Shown: positions 54,841 to 63,681 of the stretch, in pieces
Layout: every line of letters begins with the position of its first letter
How positions within the stretch are numbered: position 1 is the first letter of the stretch
Assembly: GCA_001487125.1 (NCBI GenBank)
Contig: LN913013.1
Span: 2,211,110-2,275,109 of the forward strand
Direction: 5' to 3'
Length of the DNA: 64,000 nt
Origin: Gabonibacter massiliensis
GTDB lineage: Bacteria; Bacteroidota; Bacteroidia; Bacteroidales; Marinifilaceae
The notes under the pieces: generated by a model
What the model saw: the letters and a program-made list of their open reading frames with translations, nothing else
Database searches by the model: none
Told to the model about the DNA's origin: nothing
Translations under genes and position numbers: made by a program

Positions 54841-55725
54841 TTAACTGGCTTTTCGTTTTTCCTGTAAGACGACGATACTTACAGCCACGATGATTAACAG
54901 GATTCCGAGGGCTCCCTGAACGGTGAACCACTCGTGAAATACCCATATCCCTATGACTACGGCCGTTAAGGGTTCCATGGCTCCGAATATGGAAGTAAGG
55001 GTTGGGCCGATGTGTTTGATGGCTTTAACCAATGTCATGTTGGATATGGCGGTCGCCGGCAATGCCAGGCCCAGGATGTAAAGCCAGAGATTTCCGTCGG
55101 TCTCTAACCGAACTCCTCCCGTGAAACTGCCGCAAATGATAAACATTAGGGCTCCGAAAGCCATTACATAGCACGTAAGAACGATCGAATCGATCTGTAC
55201 GGCACGACTTTTTCTCACGCCGACGATATATCCTCCGTAAGAGAAGATAGAGATGCAGGCGGATATAATTCCGAGAGTCGCATCTCCTTCGTTGTGATTG
55301 ACATTACCGAGAGAGAGCATGACGGCTCCGACGATAGACATGCAAATAGCTGAAAGGATCCAACCCGATTTTCTTTCGCGGAAAAAAAACATCATGACCA
55401 TAGCAACGGCTAACGGGTACATGAAGTGGATCGTGGATGCGACTCCGCTCGATATGTTTTGATAGGCAATAACTAAACTAAAAGAGGTCGCAGCCCGGAA
55501 CAGGCTCAATAAAAAAACGATACCCAAATCCTTTTTACTTATGCAAAAATTACGCTTAAGAGATAATCCGAATAGGATTAAACAAAGAGAGGCTACTCCC
55601 CAGCGATAAGATAATACCTCAAATGATGAATATCCGGCAGCTAAAAGTGTCAGGGTGAAAAATGGGGCCAGCCCGAATGTTGAGGAGGCCACGATTGCGT
55701 ATATAATCCCTTTTATCCTACTCAT
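54841..55725 (-). CDS. EamA/DMT-family transporter
   Basis: 294 residues with ten transmembrane helices in two EamA repeats (about 5-140 and 150-285). It has family motifs such as STIHFMYPLAVAMVMMFFF and GAMEPLTAVVIGIWVFHEWF. Members export or import metabolites such as amino acids or nucleotides; the substrate is not known. It lies about 130 bases downstream of the cbiJ-D gene on the same strand, so it may be the last gene of the cobalamin operon. Confidence 0.88.
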   Translation of the reverse strand: MSRIKGIIYAIVASSTFGLAPFFTLTLLAAGYSSFEVLSYRWGVASLCLILFGLSLKRNFCISKKDLGIVFLLSLFRAATSFSLVIAYQNISSGVASTIHFMYPLAVAMVMMFFFRERKSGWILSAICMSIVGAVMLSLGNVNHNEGDATLGIISACISIFSYGGYIVGVRKSRAVQIDSIVLTCYVMAFGALMFIICGSFTGGVRLETDGNLWLYILGLALPATAISNMTLVKAIKHIGPTLTSIFGAMEPLTAVVIGIWVFHEWFTVQGALGILLIIVAVSIVVLQEKRKAS

Positions 55726-55856
55726 ATCTCAAAAATTCGGCGCAAAAATACTAAATCTGTTTTATATGTTGTTGTTTCGGGTAAAAAAGATGGGGAATAA
55801 TCAGTGATTTTAAATTGTACATCTCCGGATATTCCAATCGAAGAATGATAGCCTTG

Positions 55857-57641
55857 TCAATTGTTTTCTTGTATAAGAATGATTTCCAATTCGGAAGAGC
55901 AGAGCTGAGGGAGACAGTATTTATAACAATATTCGATGAGTTTTTCGAAGAAGGCAGGGGAATCAGCAAATAATGTCCATAATTCCCGGGCTAAGGTAAT
56001 ATCTGCAATCGAATGGATTAAAGCAGAAGGACTTTTTACTTCTTTGGCAATTTGACGGATGAACTCTTTGTTCATGACTACTTTTTTACTATGCGTGTCT
56101 AAATGTCCCTCCGCTAATTTAATTGCTTTACCGATCATAATGCCCATGGTGATTTTTTCAATGCCTTCCGTTTCCGCCATCTTTAACGTTTCACCGATGA
56201 AATTCCCGTAATGGATAAATGCTTGGGGGGGAAGATCGGGGAAGCGTTCCCGCAACCTGTTTTCGCTTTTGGCCCCGGAATTGATGACGATATGTTTACA
56301 ACCGAGGGCTTTGGCGACTTGAATTTCTTTACGGATGGAATTGATAAATGCTTCCGTGGAGAAAGGACGTACGATTCCGGAAGTGCCGATGATGGAAATT
56401 CCTCCGGTAATCCCCAATTTCGGGTTAAATGTTTTTTGTGCTAAAATACTTCCCTCGGGTACGGAAATTCGGATGTCAACTCCCTGATCGACTTTGTGTT
56501 GATGAATCATACGTTCTACCTCTCGAATCATCATAGCCCGGGGTGTGGCGTTAATTGCCGGATCTCCCACGGGGATTCCTAAACCGGGCAGGGTCACGGT
56601 TCCTACCCCTTCCCCGGGCAGAAATCGGATTTCCGGAGAAGAGTTGAACCTGATTTCGGAACAGATCAGGCGTCCGTGGGTTACGTCCGGGTCATCTCCC
56701 GCATCTTTGGTAACGCAGCATTTGCAGGAGTCTTCATTCAAAAAACCTTGTTCAACGGGTAGAGTCACTTCTTCCCCGTTGGGCAGAGTTATTGTTGCTT
56801 CTGTTGGAACTGTTCCGGTAAGAAGTCCTTGCAAGGCGGCTTTGGTTGCAGCCGTGGCGCAGGTTCCCGTCGTGAAACCGCTGCGTAACGGGTAAAATCC
56901 GGGTAAAAGACGTTCCACCCCGTAACGTAGTCCGTGTTCTCCGTTGACGGTATAAAAAGAATCCGGTAATGGAGGACGTTTAATGACGAGTAGCGGGATA
57001 TGCAGGGCTTTGGCCGCTACTGTTTTTTCACGGAAAAAACCCGACTCTCCGCTCTCTTTCGTGAGGATGGCTTCCGGTCGTATTTTTTCCAAAAGAGCGG
57101 TTTCATCTTCTCCCTCTTGCCAAAAAAGTAATTTTTCACGGGGAAAATTTTCTTTTTTGGCAAGTTGTAAAGAGTCTTCCCGGTTAAGTATTCTGAACCA
57201 ACAAGGATATTGCGACCAGTAAGGATGTAACTTATGGATCGTTTGGACGCCTGTTAGGGCCAGTAAATTCCGGATAGAGTGTCGCTTTAGGTATCGGATG
57301 GCTTCATCGAAAGAGTCGCACCAGATAAACGAAGGATCGTGTTCGGGATAACGGCGTTCGAAACGGATAACGGGAATTTCCAACTCTTCGGATATAAGGG
57401 CGATATTCGCGTGTAAATTTTCGGCAAAAGGGTGGGCGGCATCCACGATAAGGCGAATATCATGGGAAATGCAGAAGTCTTGAATGGATTTCCGGTCCAT
57501 CTCTCCGTTGATTCGGGTACCGTGCTTACATTCCAACTGTTGGGTTTTACCTCGGGTGGAATAGTAATAAGAACTTCCCGCTTCGTCCAATGTACGAACC
57601 GCTGCCCTTCCTTCTGTCGTTCCGCCGAATATTAAAACCAT
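55857..57641 (-). CDS. Fused precorrin-6A reductase (CbiJ) and cobalt-precorrin-5B C1-methyltransferase (CbiD)
   Basis: 594 residues. The N-terminal part (about 1-245) is CbiJ/CobK: MVLIFGGTTEGRAAV at the start, DAAHPFAENLHANI, and ILTKESGESGFFREK. From about 252 on is CbiD: LRSGFTTGTCATAATKAAL, KDAGDDPDVTHG, GGISIIGTSGIVRPF and VINSGAKSENRLR. The two reactions are consecutive-to-near steps of the anaerobic pathway, so the fusion may help channelling. It is part of the minus-strand cbi operon. Confidence 0.92.
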   Translation of the reverse strand: MVLIFGGTTEGRAAVRTLDEAGSSYYYSTRGKTQQLECKHGTRINGEMDRKSIQDFCISHDIRLIVDAAHPFAENLHANIALISEELEIPVIRFERRYPEHDPSFIWCDSFDEAIRYLKRHSIRNLLALTGVQTIHKLHPYWSQYPCWFRILNREDSLQLAKKENFPREKLLFWQEGEDETALLEKIRPEAILTKESGESGFFREKTVAAKALHIPLLVIKRPPLPDSFYTVNGEHGLRYGVERLLPGFYPLRSGFTTGTCATAATKAALQGLLTGTVPTEATITLPNGEEVTLPVEQGFLNEDSCKCCVTKDAGDDPDVTHGRLICSEIRFNSSPEIRFLPGEGVGTVTLPGLGIPVGDPAINATPRAMMIREVERMIHQHKVDQGVDIRISVPEGSILAQKTFNPKLGITGGISIIGTSGIVRPFSTEAFINSIRKEIQVAKALGCKHIVINSGAKSENRLRERFPDLPPQAFIHYGNFIGETLKMAETEGIEKITMGIMIGKAIKLAEGHLDTHSKKVVMNKEFIRQIAKEVKSPSALIHSIADITLARELWTLFADSPAFFEKLIEYCYKYCLPQLCSSELEIILIQENN

Positions 57642-57659
57642 GGTAATTTTGGATTGAGA

Positions 57660-57713
57660 ATCTTACGATGTTTGATTTACAATTGTCAATTTGTAATTTA
57701 CGATCAAATTATT
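57660..57713 (-). repeat. Short AT-rich repeat between cbi genes
   Basis: About 55 bases between the cbiG-F and cbiJ-D genes, with words such as GATTTACAATTGTCAA and TGTAATTTACG. On the minus strand the words are in the sense direction after cbiG-F. Confidence 0.5.
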
Positions 57714-59525
57714 TTATTTGCGAAATAAGTGTTTGAATTGGTGCGAATAGAGCCTGGAAAGTCCCTGTCTGTTATCGATAGCTTCTCCTACAACGATCAT
57801 TGTGGTGAGAGTCAGGTGATTTTCTTTTATGATCCGGGCCAAATCTTTTAATTCTCCCCGGTAAATCCGTTCGTCTTTCCAAGTCAGATGGTAACAGGCA
57901 GCTACCGGAGTCGTGGGCGGATAATGTTCCAACAACTCGCTCTGTACTTGCTCTGCGATAGAAGCACTTAGGAAAATACACATAGTGCTTTGTGACCGGG
58001 CCAACAGGTGTAGTTTCTCTTTTTCCGGCATCGGGGTGCGGCCTTCTCCCCGGGTAAGGATAATGGTCTGTACTTTTTCCGGTATGGTGAATTGGGATTG
58101 TAAAGCTGCTGCTGCTGCCAGGAAAGAAGAGATTCCGGGCGTAATGTGATAGTGCATGCCGTATTCGTCGAAAAAGGCCATTTGTTCTTGAATCGCCCCG
58201 TAAATGCAAGGGTCTCCGGTGTGAAGTCTGACGATAAAGAGTCCTTTATCGTAAAACTCTTTCATAATTGCGAATTGTTCTTCCAAATCCATAGAAGCAG
58301 AACTGCGTACGGTTGCTCCTGGTTTGGCGTAATAGGTTAGTTCCACGGGGACCAGACTACCGGCATACAGAATAAGGTCTGCCTGTTCGAGGAAGCGCTT
58401 TCCTTTTACGGAAATTAATTCGGGATCCCCGGGTCCGGCGCCGACAATTTCTATGAAACCTTTACGTTCCGCAAGGGCATCGCATGCTATGGCGTAGGTA
58501 AAATGGCTCCCTTCAAGAAGGGACATTTTTTGTTTTTCAATAAACAGCTGTTCGTTGCGGGCGCTTTTCAAAGCTGTACTTTCTGCCACTCCGTAAACAG
58601 AGGTAACTTCGAAAACTTTTTCGGAAGGATTGGGAACCGCTATGCCTTGTAGATCTTCTGTCGCATATACGGTAAGAGGAAGTTCTGTTTGTCGGGAGAT
58701 TTCCCGGATAAGGGGCTCCTCTTTTTTTAGTTCGATAGTGGAAATGCTTTTTAGAGATAAAGGAGATAAGCCTTTGGTTGTCATATCTTTTTTTATCCAT
58801 TCCCACGTTCCTTCCGGGTGAGCGTTCCTTTTACAGCCTATTCCCATGTGGAGGACAGGGGGGCGGAAGATAAGGGTCGGTATGGAAAAATTGTAAATGC
58901 GGGGAGTGACGGCGATCAACAAGTGAAAGCGTTCTTGAGGAACGTCTTCAAATCGATAGAATAGTTCTACATGTTCAGGACAGGTATGTTCCATATAGTT
59001 TGTGCCTTTGTCTCTGATATCCAACAACAGGGCCGTCGGGCGTTTGTTTACAAAGGCGGCGATGATCTCGTTCATCGGGTGTGTTTTTTCCGCTTTCCAT
59101 CCGAATTGGCGGTCGAGGGTATCGAGAGCCCATAGGTTTGTATTATCGCTCTGCGTGGTAATAATGGCCTCTCCGCCGATAATTCCCGCTATGCGTTTGG
59201 CTAATTCGTTTGCACCTCCCACGTGTCCTGACAAAACCGGGATGACGTGTTTCCCTACGGCGTCTATGTTGATCACGGCAGGATCCTTGTATTTGGATTG
59301 GATACAGGGGGCTATGGTCCGAACACATATACCTAAAGCTCCTATGAACAGGAGAGCGTCGAAATCATGGAAATGAACTGCGGTAAATGTGGCGATGGAG
59401 TCGATAGGAGTGCATCCTTCTCGTTCTATCGATGAAAATATTTCGCTGTTTGGCATCTCCCGGCGGATGGTCCGAGCCGTTTCGGCTCCCTGATCCGAGG
59501 CTATGATGATGGCTATCGAATTCAT
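57714..59525 (-). CDS. Fused cobalt-precorrin-5A hydrolase (CbiG) and precorrin-4 C11-methyltransferase (CbiF)
   Basis: 603 residues. The CbiG part (about 1-340) opens with SIAIIIASDQGAETAR, followed by LLFIGALGICVRTIAPC, the loop SGHVGGANELA and the cysteine-rich type GIGCKRN. The CbiF part (about 350-590) starts EIVGAGPGDPELISVKG, and has RLHTGDPCIYGAIQEQM and ITPGISSFLAAAAAL. CbiF methylates C11 and CbiG opens the lactone ring next, so consecutive enzymes are joined. It starts four bases before the end of the cbiE-T gene unit. Confidence 0.92.
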   Translation of the reverse strand: MNSIAIIIASDQGAETARTIRREMPNSEIFSSIEREGCTPIDSIATFTAVHFHDFDALLFIGALGICVRTIAPCIQSKYKDPAVINIDAVGKHVIPVLSGHVGGANELAKRIAGIIGGEAIITTQSDNTNLWALDTLDRQFGWKAEKTHPMNEIIAAFVNKRPTALLLDIRDKGTNYMEHTCPEHVELFYRFEDVPQERFHLLIAVTPRIYNFSIPTLIFRPPVLHMGIGCKRNAHPEGTWEWIKKDMTTKGLSPLSLKSISTIELKKEEPLIREISRQTELPLTVYATEDLQGIAVPNPSEKVFEVTSVYGVAESTALKSARNEQLFIEKQKMSLLEGSHFTYAIACDALAERKGFIEIVGAGPGDPELISVKGKRFLEQADLILYAGSLVPVELTYYAKPGATVRSSASMDLEEQFAIMKEFYDKGLFIVRLHTGDPCIYGAIQEQMAFFDEYGMHYHITPGISSFLAAAAALQSQFTIPEKVQTIILTRGEGRTPMPEKEKLHLLARSQSTMCIFLSASIAEQVQSELLEHYPPTTPVAACYHLTWKDERIYRGELKDLARIIKENHLTLTTMIVVGEAIDNRQGLSRLYSHQFKHLFRK

Positions 59526-59529
59526 ATGA

Positions 59530-60714
59530 TTAACTGTTTTTTGTCGCTTGAATAATTTCTATCGGGTTATGTTGATCGACGGTTATACGGTGTCGTTTGG
59601 TGATCGTAAAACCGCATTGTTCCGCCGTAACGGTAAATAATCGATTGCTCTCTTCCGAGACGGAATTGAATACGACAGGGCCTCCCGAAACGATCTTTTC
59701 GCTTAGGATATGTAAGATCTCCTTCATTTTTCCCCCGTGTCCGCCGATAAAAACGGCATCGGGATAGGGGATGCCTGTCAAGTCTGCCGTGGTAAAATCT
59801 TCTGCGATGATTTCGATTCCCGGGGTACCGAACTTTTGGCAGTTGGCGTACATCAGTTCTTCTCCTTCCGGTCGTTGTTCGAAAGCGGTAATATGAAGAT
59901 GGGGAAATTGTAGTTTAGCTTCGATGGATACGGAACCGGTACAAAATCCGATATCCCATAAATGTTGCCGGGATCGGAGATCTAACATGCTTAAAGATAG
60001 TAAGCGAACCGGCATTTTCGTGATCATCTTGCTTCTTCCGTTCAGCAGATGGAAATCCTCTTCCGGGAGGCCGAAAGGTCGCTCTCGGGGATAAGTTTGT
60101 TCGAGGATAATGCAATTGGGGAATTGAAATTCTTGTTTGCAGACTTCCGGCAAGGAGAACCTCCGTATTCTTTCTTCTGTGTTTCCCAGTAATTCACCGA
60201 CGGTCATTTGGTAGTTGTCGTATCCGAATTCAAGCATTCGTTGGGCAATGGCAGGGGGCGTTTTTTCACGGTCGGTCAGAATACCTATCTTTTTCCCTCC
60301 TTCAATCAATGTTTTGTCGAATTCATGCCATGGGCGCCCTGTAAGAGAGACCGTATGCATGTCGTGGTAAGGCAGAAGCAGGCGGTGTGACAGGGTTTGT
60401 AACGAATTGAAACAGGGGTATAGTATGATCTTTGCCTGAGGCAATCGTTTCTGGATCGTAGTTGCAAACCCGAAAAAAAGAGGATCACCGGAAGCAAAAA
60501 CAACGATTTCCCCCCATAAGGCGTATTGTCGGAATACGTTGTCCAAGGGAACGGTTATATCTATCCAAGTGTAATCGGGCGGAAGCAACTTCTTAACGAG
60601 TTCATGATGTCGTTTCCCTCCGGAAAAAACAGAATGACTACTGATGAGCGAACGGATATGCTTATTAAAATCCGGTTCTTTGTTGTCGTCCAATCCGATT
60701 ACAATAAATTCCAT
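59530..60714 (-). CDS. Bifunctional precorrin-6B methyltransferase CbiE-CbiT
   Basis: 394 residues from ATG 60714; the TTG upstream is rejected. CbiE occupies about 1-200 (MEFIVIGLDDNK start, VVFASGDPLFFGFATTI, VSLTGRPWHEFDK). CbiT follows from about 205 (KMPVRLLSLSMLDL, HLWDIGFCTGSVSIEAKL, PYPDAVFIGGHGGKM). The fused form is CobL-like and carries out methylation at C5 and C15 with decarboxylation. It lies between the cbiH-C and cbiG-F genes in the operon. Confidence 0.9.
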   Translation of the reverse strand: MEFIVIGLDDNKEPDFNKHIRSLISSHSVFSGGKRHHELVKKLLPPDYTWIDITVPLDNVFRQYALWGEIVVFASGDPLFFGFATTIQKRLPQAKIILYPCFNSLQTLSHRLLLPYHDMHTVSLTGRPWHEFDKTLIEGGKKIGILTDREKTPPAIAQRMLEFGYDNYQMTVGELLGNTEERIRRFSLPEVCKQEFQFPNCIILEQTYPRERPFGLPEEDFHLLNGRSKMITKMPVRLLSLSMLDLRSRQHLWDIGFCTGSVSIEAKLQFPHLHITAFEQRPEGEELMYANCQKFGTPGIEIIAEDFTTADLTGIPYPDAVFIGGHGGKMKEILHILSEKIVSGGPVVFNSVSEESNRLFTVTAEQCGFTITKRHRITVDQHNPIEIIQATKNS

Positions 60715-60767
60715 AAGAATAAAATTAAAAATGAAATACACACGGAACGCAAATAGGGTATCTGAAA

Positions 60768-62177
60768 TTATAAATCTCTTCCGGGACGTAATTGCGACGC
60801 ATCGTCGAAGCAAAGGATAGCATTGACAATTGTAGCGGCAAGATTACTTCCTCCCTTACGTCCTTCTATGATAATCTTGGGTATACGGGTGAATGATTTA
60901 AGCATATGCTTGGATTCCCGTACATTGACGAATCCAACGGGTGCTCCGATAACTCCCGCGGGACGGGCTTTCCCTTTGCGGATTAACGAACAGAGTTCCA
61001 TCAGGGCGGTGGGGGCGTTCCCGAAAACGTACAAAGCTTCAGGATGTTCTTCTGCTGCCAACCGGATTCCGGCTTGTGTCCTGGTAATATTCAGCTGGTT
61101 AGCCATTTCAGCGGTTCGTTCGTCATGCAAATAACATTTTACGGATACTCCTAAACGTTCGAGAGCTCCTTTTCGGATACCCGATGCGGCCATCGTAACA
61201 TCCGTAATGATTGTCCGGATCTTTCTCTCCTTGAAATCTTGGTACAATTTCTCCACGGCTAAGGGATCGGAGTAAAAGATATTTTCCATATCGAAATCGG
61301 CTGTGGTATGGATCGTGTGTAATAATGCCCATTTCCGATCCAAAGGTATATCCTTGTTCTTTAATTCCGAGGCTATGGTACGGAAACTTTGAATCATAAT
61401 TTCTTGCCCTATTTTCATCTCGGTGTCGGATTCTTGATCCCGATAGTAGCCGCGGGGAGTGATGATGTGATTGTCCCACGCGTAGGATTGAGAATTACCG
61501 ATAATTACGATGGTAAACATGTCGACCTCTTCCGGGTCGAAATCGGTAAGGGTAGTTATTTTTGTCTTTTGTTCCGTTCTGCCTGCTTGACGGACAAACC
61601 CGACCGGGTTTTCCGGTTGGCGATACTCTAAAAAGATCTCCTTTAAACGATGAAGTTGCCAGTAACGGCCTTCACTTTTCGGATTATATATGGCTGTGAC
61701 GAAATCGGCAGCAGCAGCTGCTGCTATTCGTTTTTCGATTTTTTCCCAAGGGGTCATTAAATCGGAAAGGGAGATGATGCAGAAGTCGTGTCCGATCGGT
61801 GCACCCAAAAGAGCCGCTCCCTTTTGAAAGGCACTGATGCCGGGAAGAATCTCAATTTCGATGTCGCTGTTTAACTCTTTTTTCATTTCCAAAATAAGGG
61901 GAGCCATACCGTATATGCCGGCATCCCCCGAGCTGATCACACAAACTGTTTTCCCGTTTTGAGCTTGCCGGAAAGCTTCTGCTGCCCGATCTTGTTCTTT
62001 TTTCATTCCCGTGTCGACACATTTTGCGTGACTGCCGATAATTTCCTGAATGAATCCGAAGTAGTATTTATAGCCGATAACAACGTCTGAATCGGCTATG
62101 GCTGTCCGTACGGCAGGCGTAATATCTTCTTTGCTTCCCGGACCGATACCCGCTACGTATATTTTTCCGTTATTCAT
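60768..62177 (-). CDS. Fused precorrin-3B C17-methyltransferase (CbiH) and precorrin-8X methylmutase (CbiC)
   Basis: 469 residues from ATG 62177. CbiH (about 1-240): VAGIGPGSKEDITPAVR, SSGDAGIYGMAPLIL, ILPGISAFQKGAALLGAP. CbiC (about 265-465): SFRTIASELKN, RKWALLHTIHTTADFDM and the active-site-type ITDVTMAASGIRKG, then IGAPVGFVNVRESK. These steps are far apart in the pathway, so the fusion may reflect operon organisation rather than channelling. The gap to the next upstream gene is 494 bases. Confidence 0.92.
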   Translation of the reverse strand: MNNGKIYVAGIGPGSKEDITPAVRTAIADSDVVIGYKYYFGFIQEIIGSHAKCVDTGMKKEQDRAAEAFRQAQNGKTVCVISSGDAGIYGMAPLILEMKKELNSDIEIEILPGISAFQKGAALLGAPIGHDFCIISLSDLMTPWEKIEKRIAAAAAADFVTAIYNPKSEGRYWQLHRLKEIFLEYRQPENPVGFVRQAGRTEQKTKITTLTDFDPEEVDMFTIVIIGNSQSYAWDNHIITPRGYYRDQESDTEMKIGQEIMIQSFRTIASELKNKDIPLDRKWALLHTIHTTADFDMENIFYSDPLAVEKLYQDFKERKIRTIITDVTMAASGIRKGALERLGVSVKCYLHDERTAEMANQLNITRTQAGIRLAAEEHPEALYVFGNAPTALMELCSLIRKGKARPAGVIGAPVGFVNVRESKHMLKSFTRIPKIIIEGRKGGSNLAATIVNAILCFDDASQLRPGRDL

Positions 62178-62671
62178 ATTTGAATTGTTTAACCGGAACA
62201 AAGTTACTTTTTTTATTTCACTTTCATAGAATCCATAAGGTTCTTCAAATCGATAAAGTTTTAAAAGCCCATGGGGTATAAATGATTTCTGATTGAGTTT
62301 TGCTCTTGCCTTCTTTACAATCGTCAATATTTTTAATCATTCGATCGCTAAATTGCTTAATTCCAGCATCTTTTTAATCTTTTGATCTCTTCGGGATACC
62401 CCTCGGGGGACCGGGACGTTCCCGACGGTCGTGTAGACGGTTTCCGTTCCCTGGTCTCCGGGACTCGCTTCGCTCGGACATTCCGTCGTCCGGACATTCC
62501 GGAAACCGCATGCGACGCTTGCCGTTCCTTGTTTATGTTCCCTCGTTTTATCCTTCCCTCTCCTCCGTTCATTGTAAATTCAAGATTGGCTGCTGCTTTT
62601 TAATTTACAATCTACAATCTACAATTTACAATCGTCAATCTTTTCAATCCTTCTATCTCTTAATTCTTCCA
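62178..62671. other. Gap between cbiK and cbiH-C with repeats and GC-rich structured core
   Basis: About 490 bases without a gene. AT-rich repeat words lie at about 62310-62390 and 62575-62690, sense for the minus strand. Between them is a markedly GC-rich core (about 62390-62540) with several inverted repeats. A 71-codon minus-strand frame here has no recognisable content. Confidence 0.5.
62390..62545. other. GC-rich structured element
   Basis: Inverted repeats include CGGTTTCCG (62438-62446) with CGGAAACCG (62500-62508), a perfect nine-pair match. A smaller GGGACGTTCCC palindrome at about 62413 lies within an outer GACC/GGTC pair. The surrounding sequence is AT-rich. It could be a structured RNA element in the cbi transcript, or foreign DNA. 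No known riboswitch core was recognised. Confidence 0.4.
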
Positions 62672-63598
62672 TCACTCGATATCGTCCGATATTTCGTATT
62701 TCTTTTTCTTGGTTACGATATCTTCTTTTTTGTGGGTAGCCGCGTAACGTGCATGTTGGATGAAAATATCCTGAATGCGGGAATGTTCACCTAATCCTTT
62801 CAGAAAGAGAGAAACACGATATCCGTTTTTTTCCAATTTTTCTTTCCACTCTTTGGCGATATCGTTTTTAGCGTGATCTCCGGCTACGAACATAAAGGGG
62901 ATAAGGGTAACTTCTTTACTTCCGGATGATTTAAGGCCGGACAGTACATTTTCAAAGGTCGGATAGCCTTCTATGGTTCCGATATGGTAATTTTTATGTC
63001 CTTCTGCTTTCATCATGTAATCAAGCATACCGTAAGAGGCGTTTCCCGGATGATAAGTTCCGTGGCAGACAAATACGCATTCTCCTTTCGTTTTTCCTTT
63101 TAATTCTGCGGCGATTGCTTTTATGGCTTTAAGGTAGTCTTCCGGTGAGTAGAGTAACGGGTTTCCGATACGGATATCCTTGAATTTGGATTGTAGTTGA
63201 GCCGCATCCCGACGTAATGATTCCATTTCGACACCCTCGATAATGTTCGTCGACTGTATGATGATATGAGTATAGCCTTCTGTTGCCAATTTGTTTAACG
63301 CCTCTGTCGGGTTTGGTTTCCGAACACCTTTTTCTTTTAGACGGCGTATAATCATACGGGAGGTATAAGCTTCTCGGACTTCGATAGTCTGAAACTCTTT
63401 TTTCATTTTTTGATTAATGGCATCAATGGTCAAGGCCCGGGTATCGTCATGGGTTGTCCCGAAATGTACGACGAGAAGAGCGATTTTATCGTTGGGCCCT
63501 ACTGTTTTAAAGATGTCGGATTCTTTAAAACCTTCTCCGTGTCCGAAGAGAGTTATGTGGAAAAGTAGTAATAAGATGACAAATAATATGTTTTTCAT
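62672..63598 (-). CDS. cbiK: Exported sirohydrochlorin cobaltochelatase (CbiK-like)
   Basis: 308 residues with an N-terminal signal peptide (LFVILLLLFHITLFGHG), so the enzyme should be outside the cytoplasm. The chelatase fold is evident from LLVVHFGTTHDDTRA. Metal-binding candidates are His179 in VFVCHGTYHPGN, Glu210 in HIGTIEGYP and His242 in FVAGDHAKNDIA, matching the CbiK active-site pattern. The periplasmic location resembles the exported CbiK of Desulfovibrio. It follows a TonB receptor gene on the same strand, so the two may act together on cobalt or tetrapyrrole. Confidence 0.85.
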   Translation of the reverse strand: MKNILFVILLLLFHITLFGHGEGFKESDIFKTVGPNDKIALLVVHFGTTHDDTRALTIDAINQKMKKEFQTIEVREAYTSRMIIRRLKEKGVRKPNPTEALNKLATEGYTHIIIQSTNIIEGVEMESLRRDAAQLQSKFKDIRIGNPLLYSPEDYLKAIKAIAAELKGKTKGECVFVCHGTYHPGNASYGMLDYMMKAEGHKNYHIGTIEGYPTFENVLSGLKSSGSKEVTLIPFMFVAGDHAKNDIAKEWKEKLEKNGYRVSLFLKGLGEHSRIQDIFIQHARYAATHKKEDIVTKKKKYEISDDIE

Positions 63599-63681
63599 GA
63601 CAAGAAAGGGATAATCCCCGGGATGTTCGAAAATTCTAAAAAAGGGTAGATGTGTTTTTCAAACATCTCCGGGGAGATGGG

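Noticed and set aside
62357-62572. 71-codon minus-strand frame in the GC-rich island
   Set aside because: Arg/Gly/Pro-rich product typical of a random GC-rich frame, overlapping inverted repeats.
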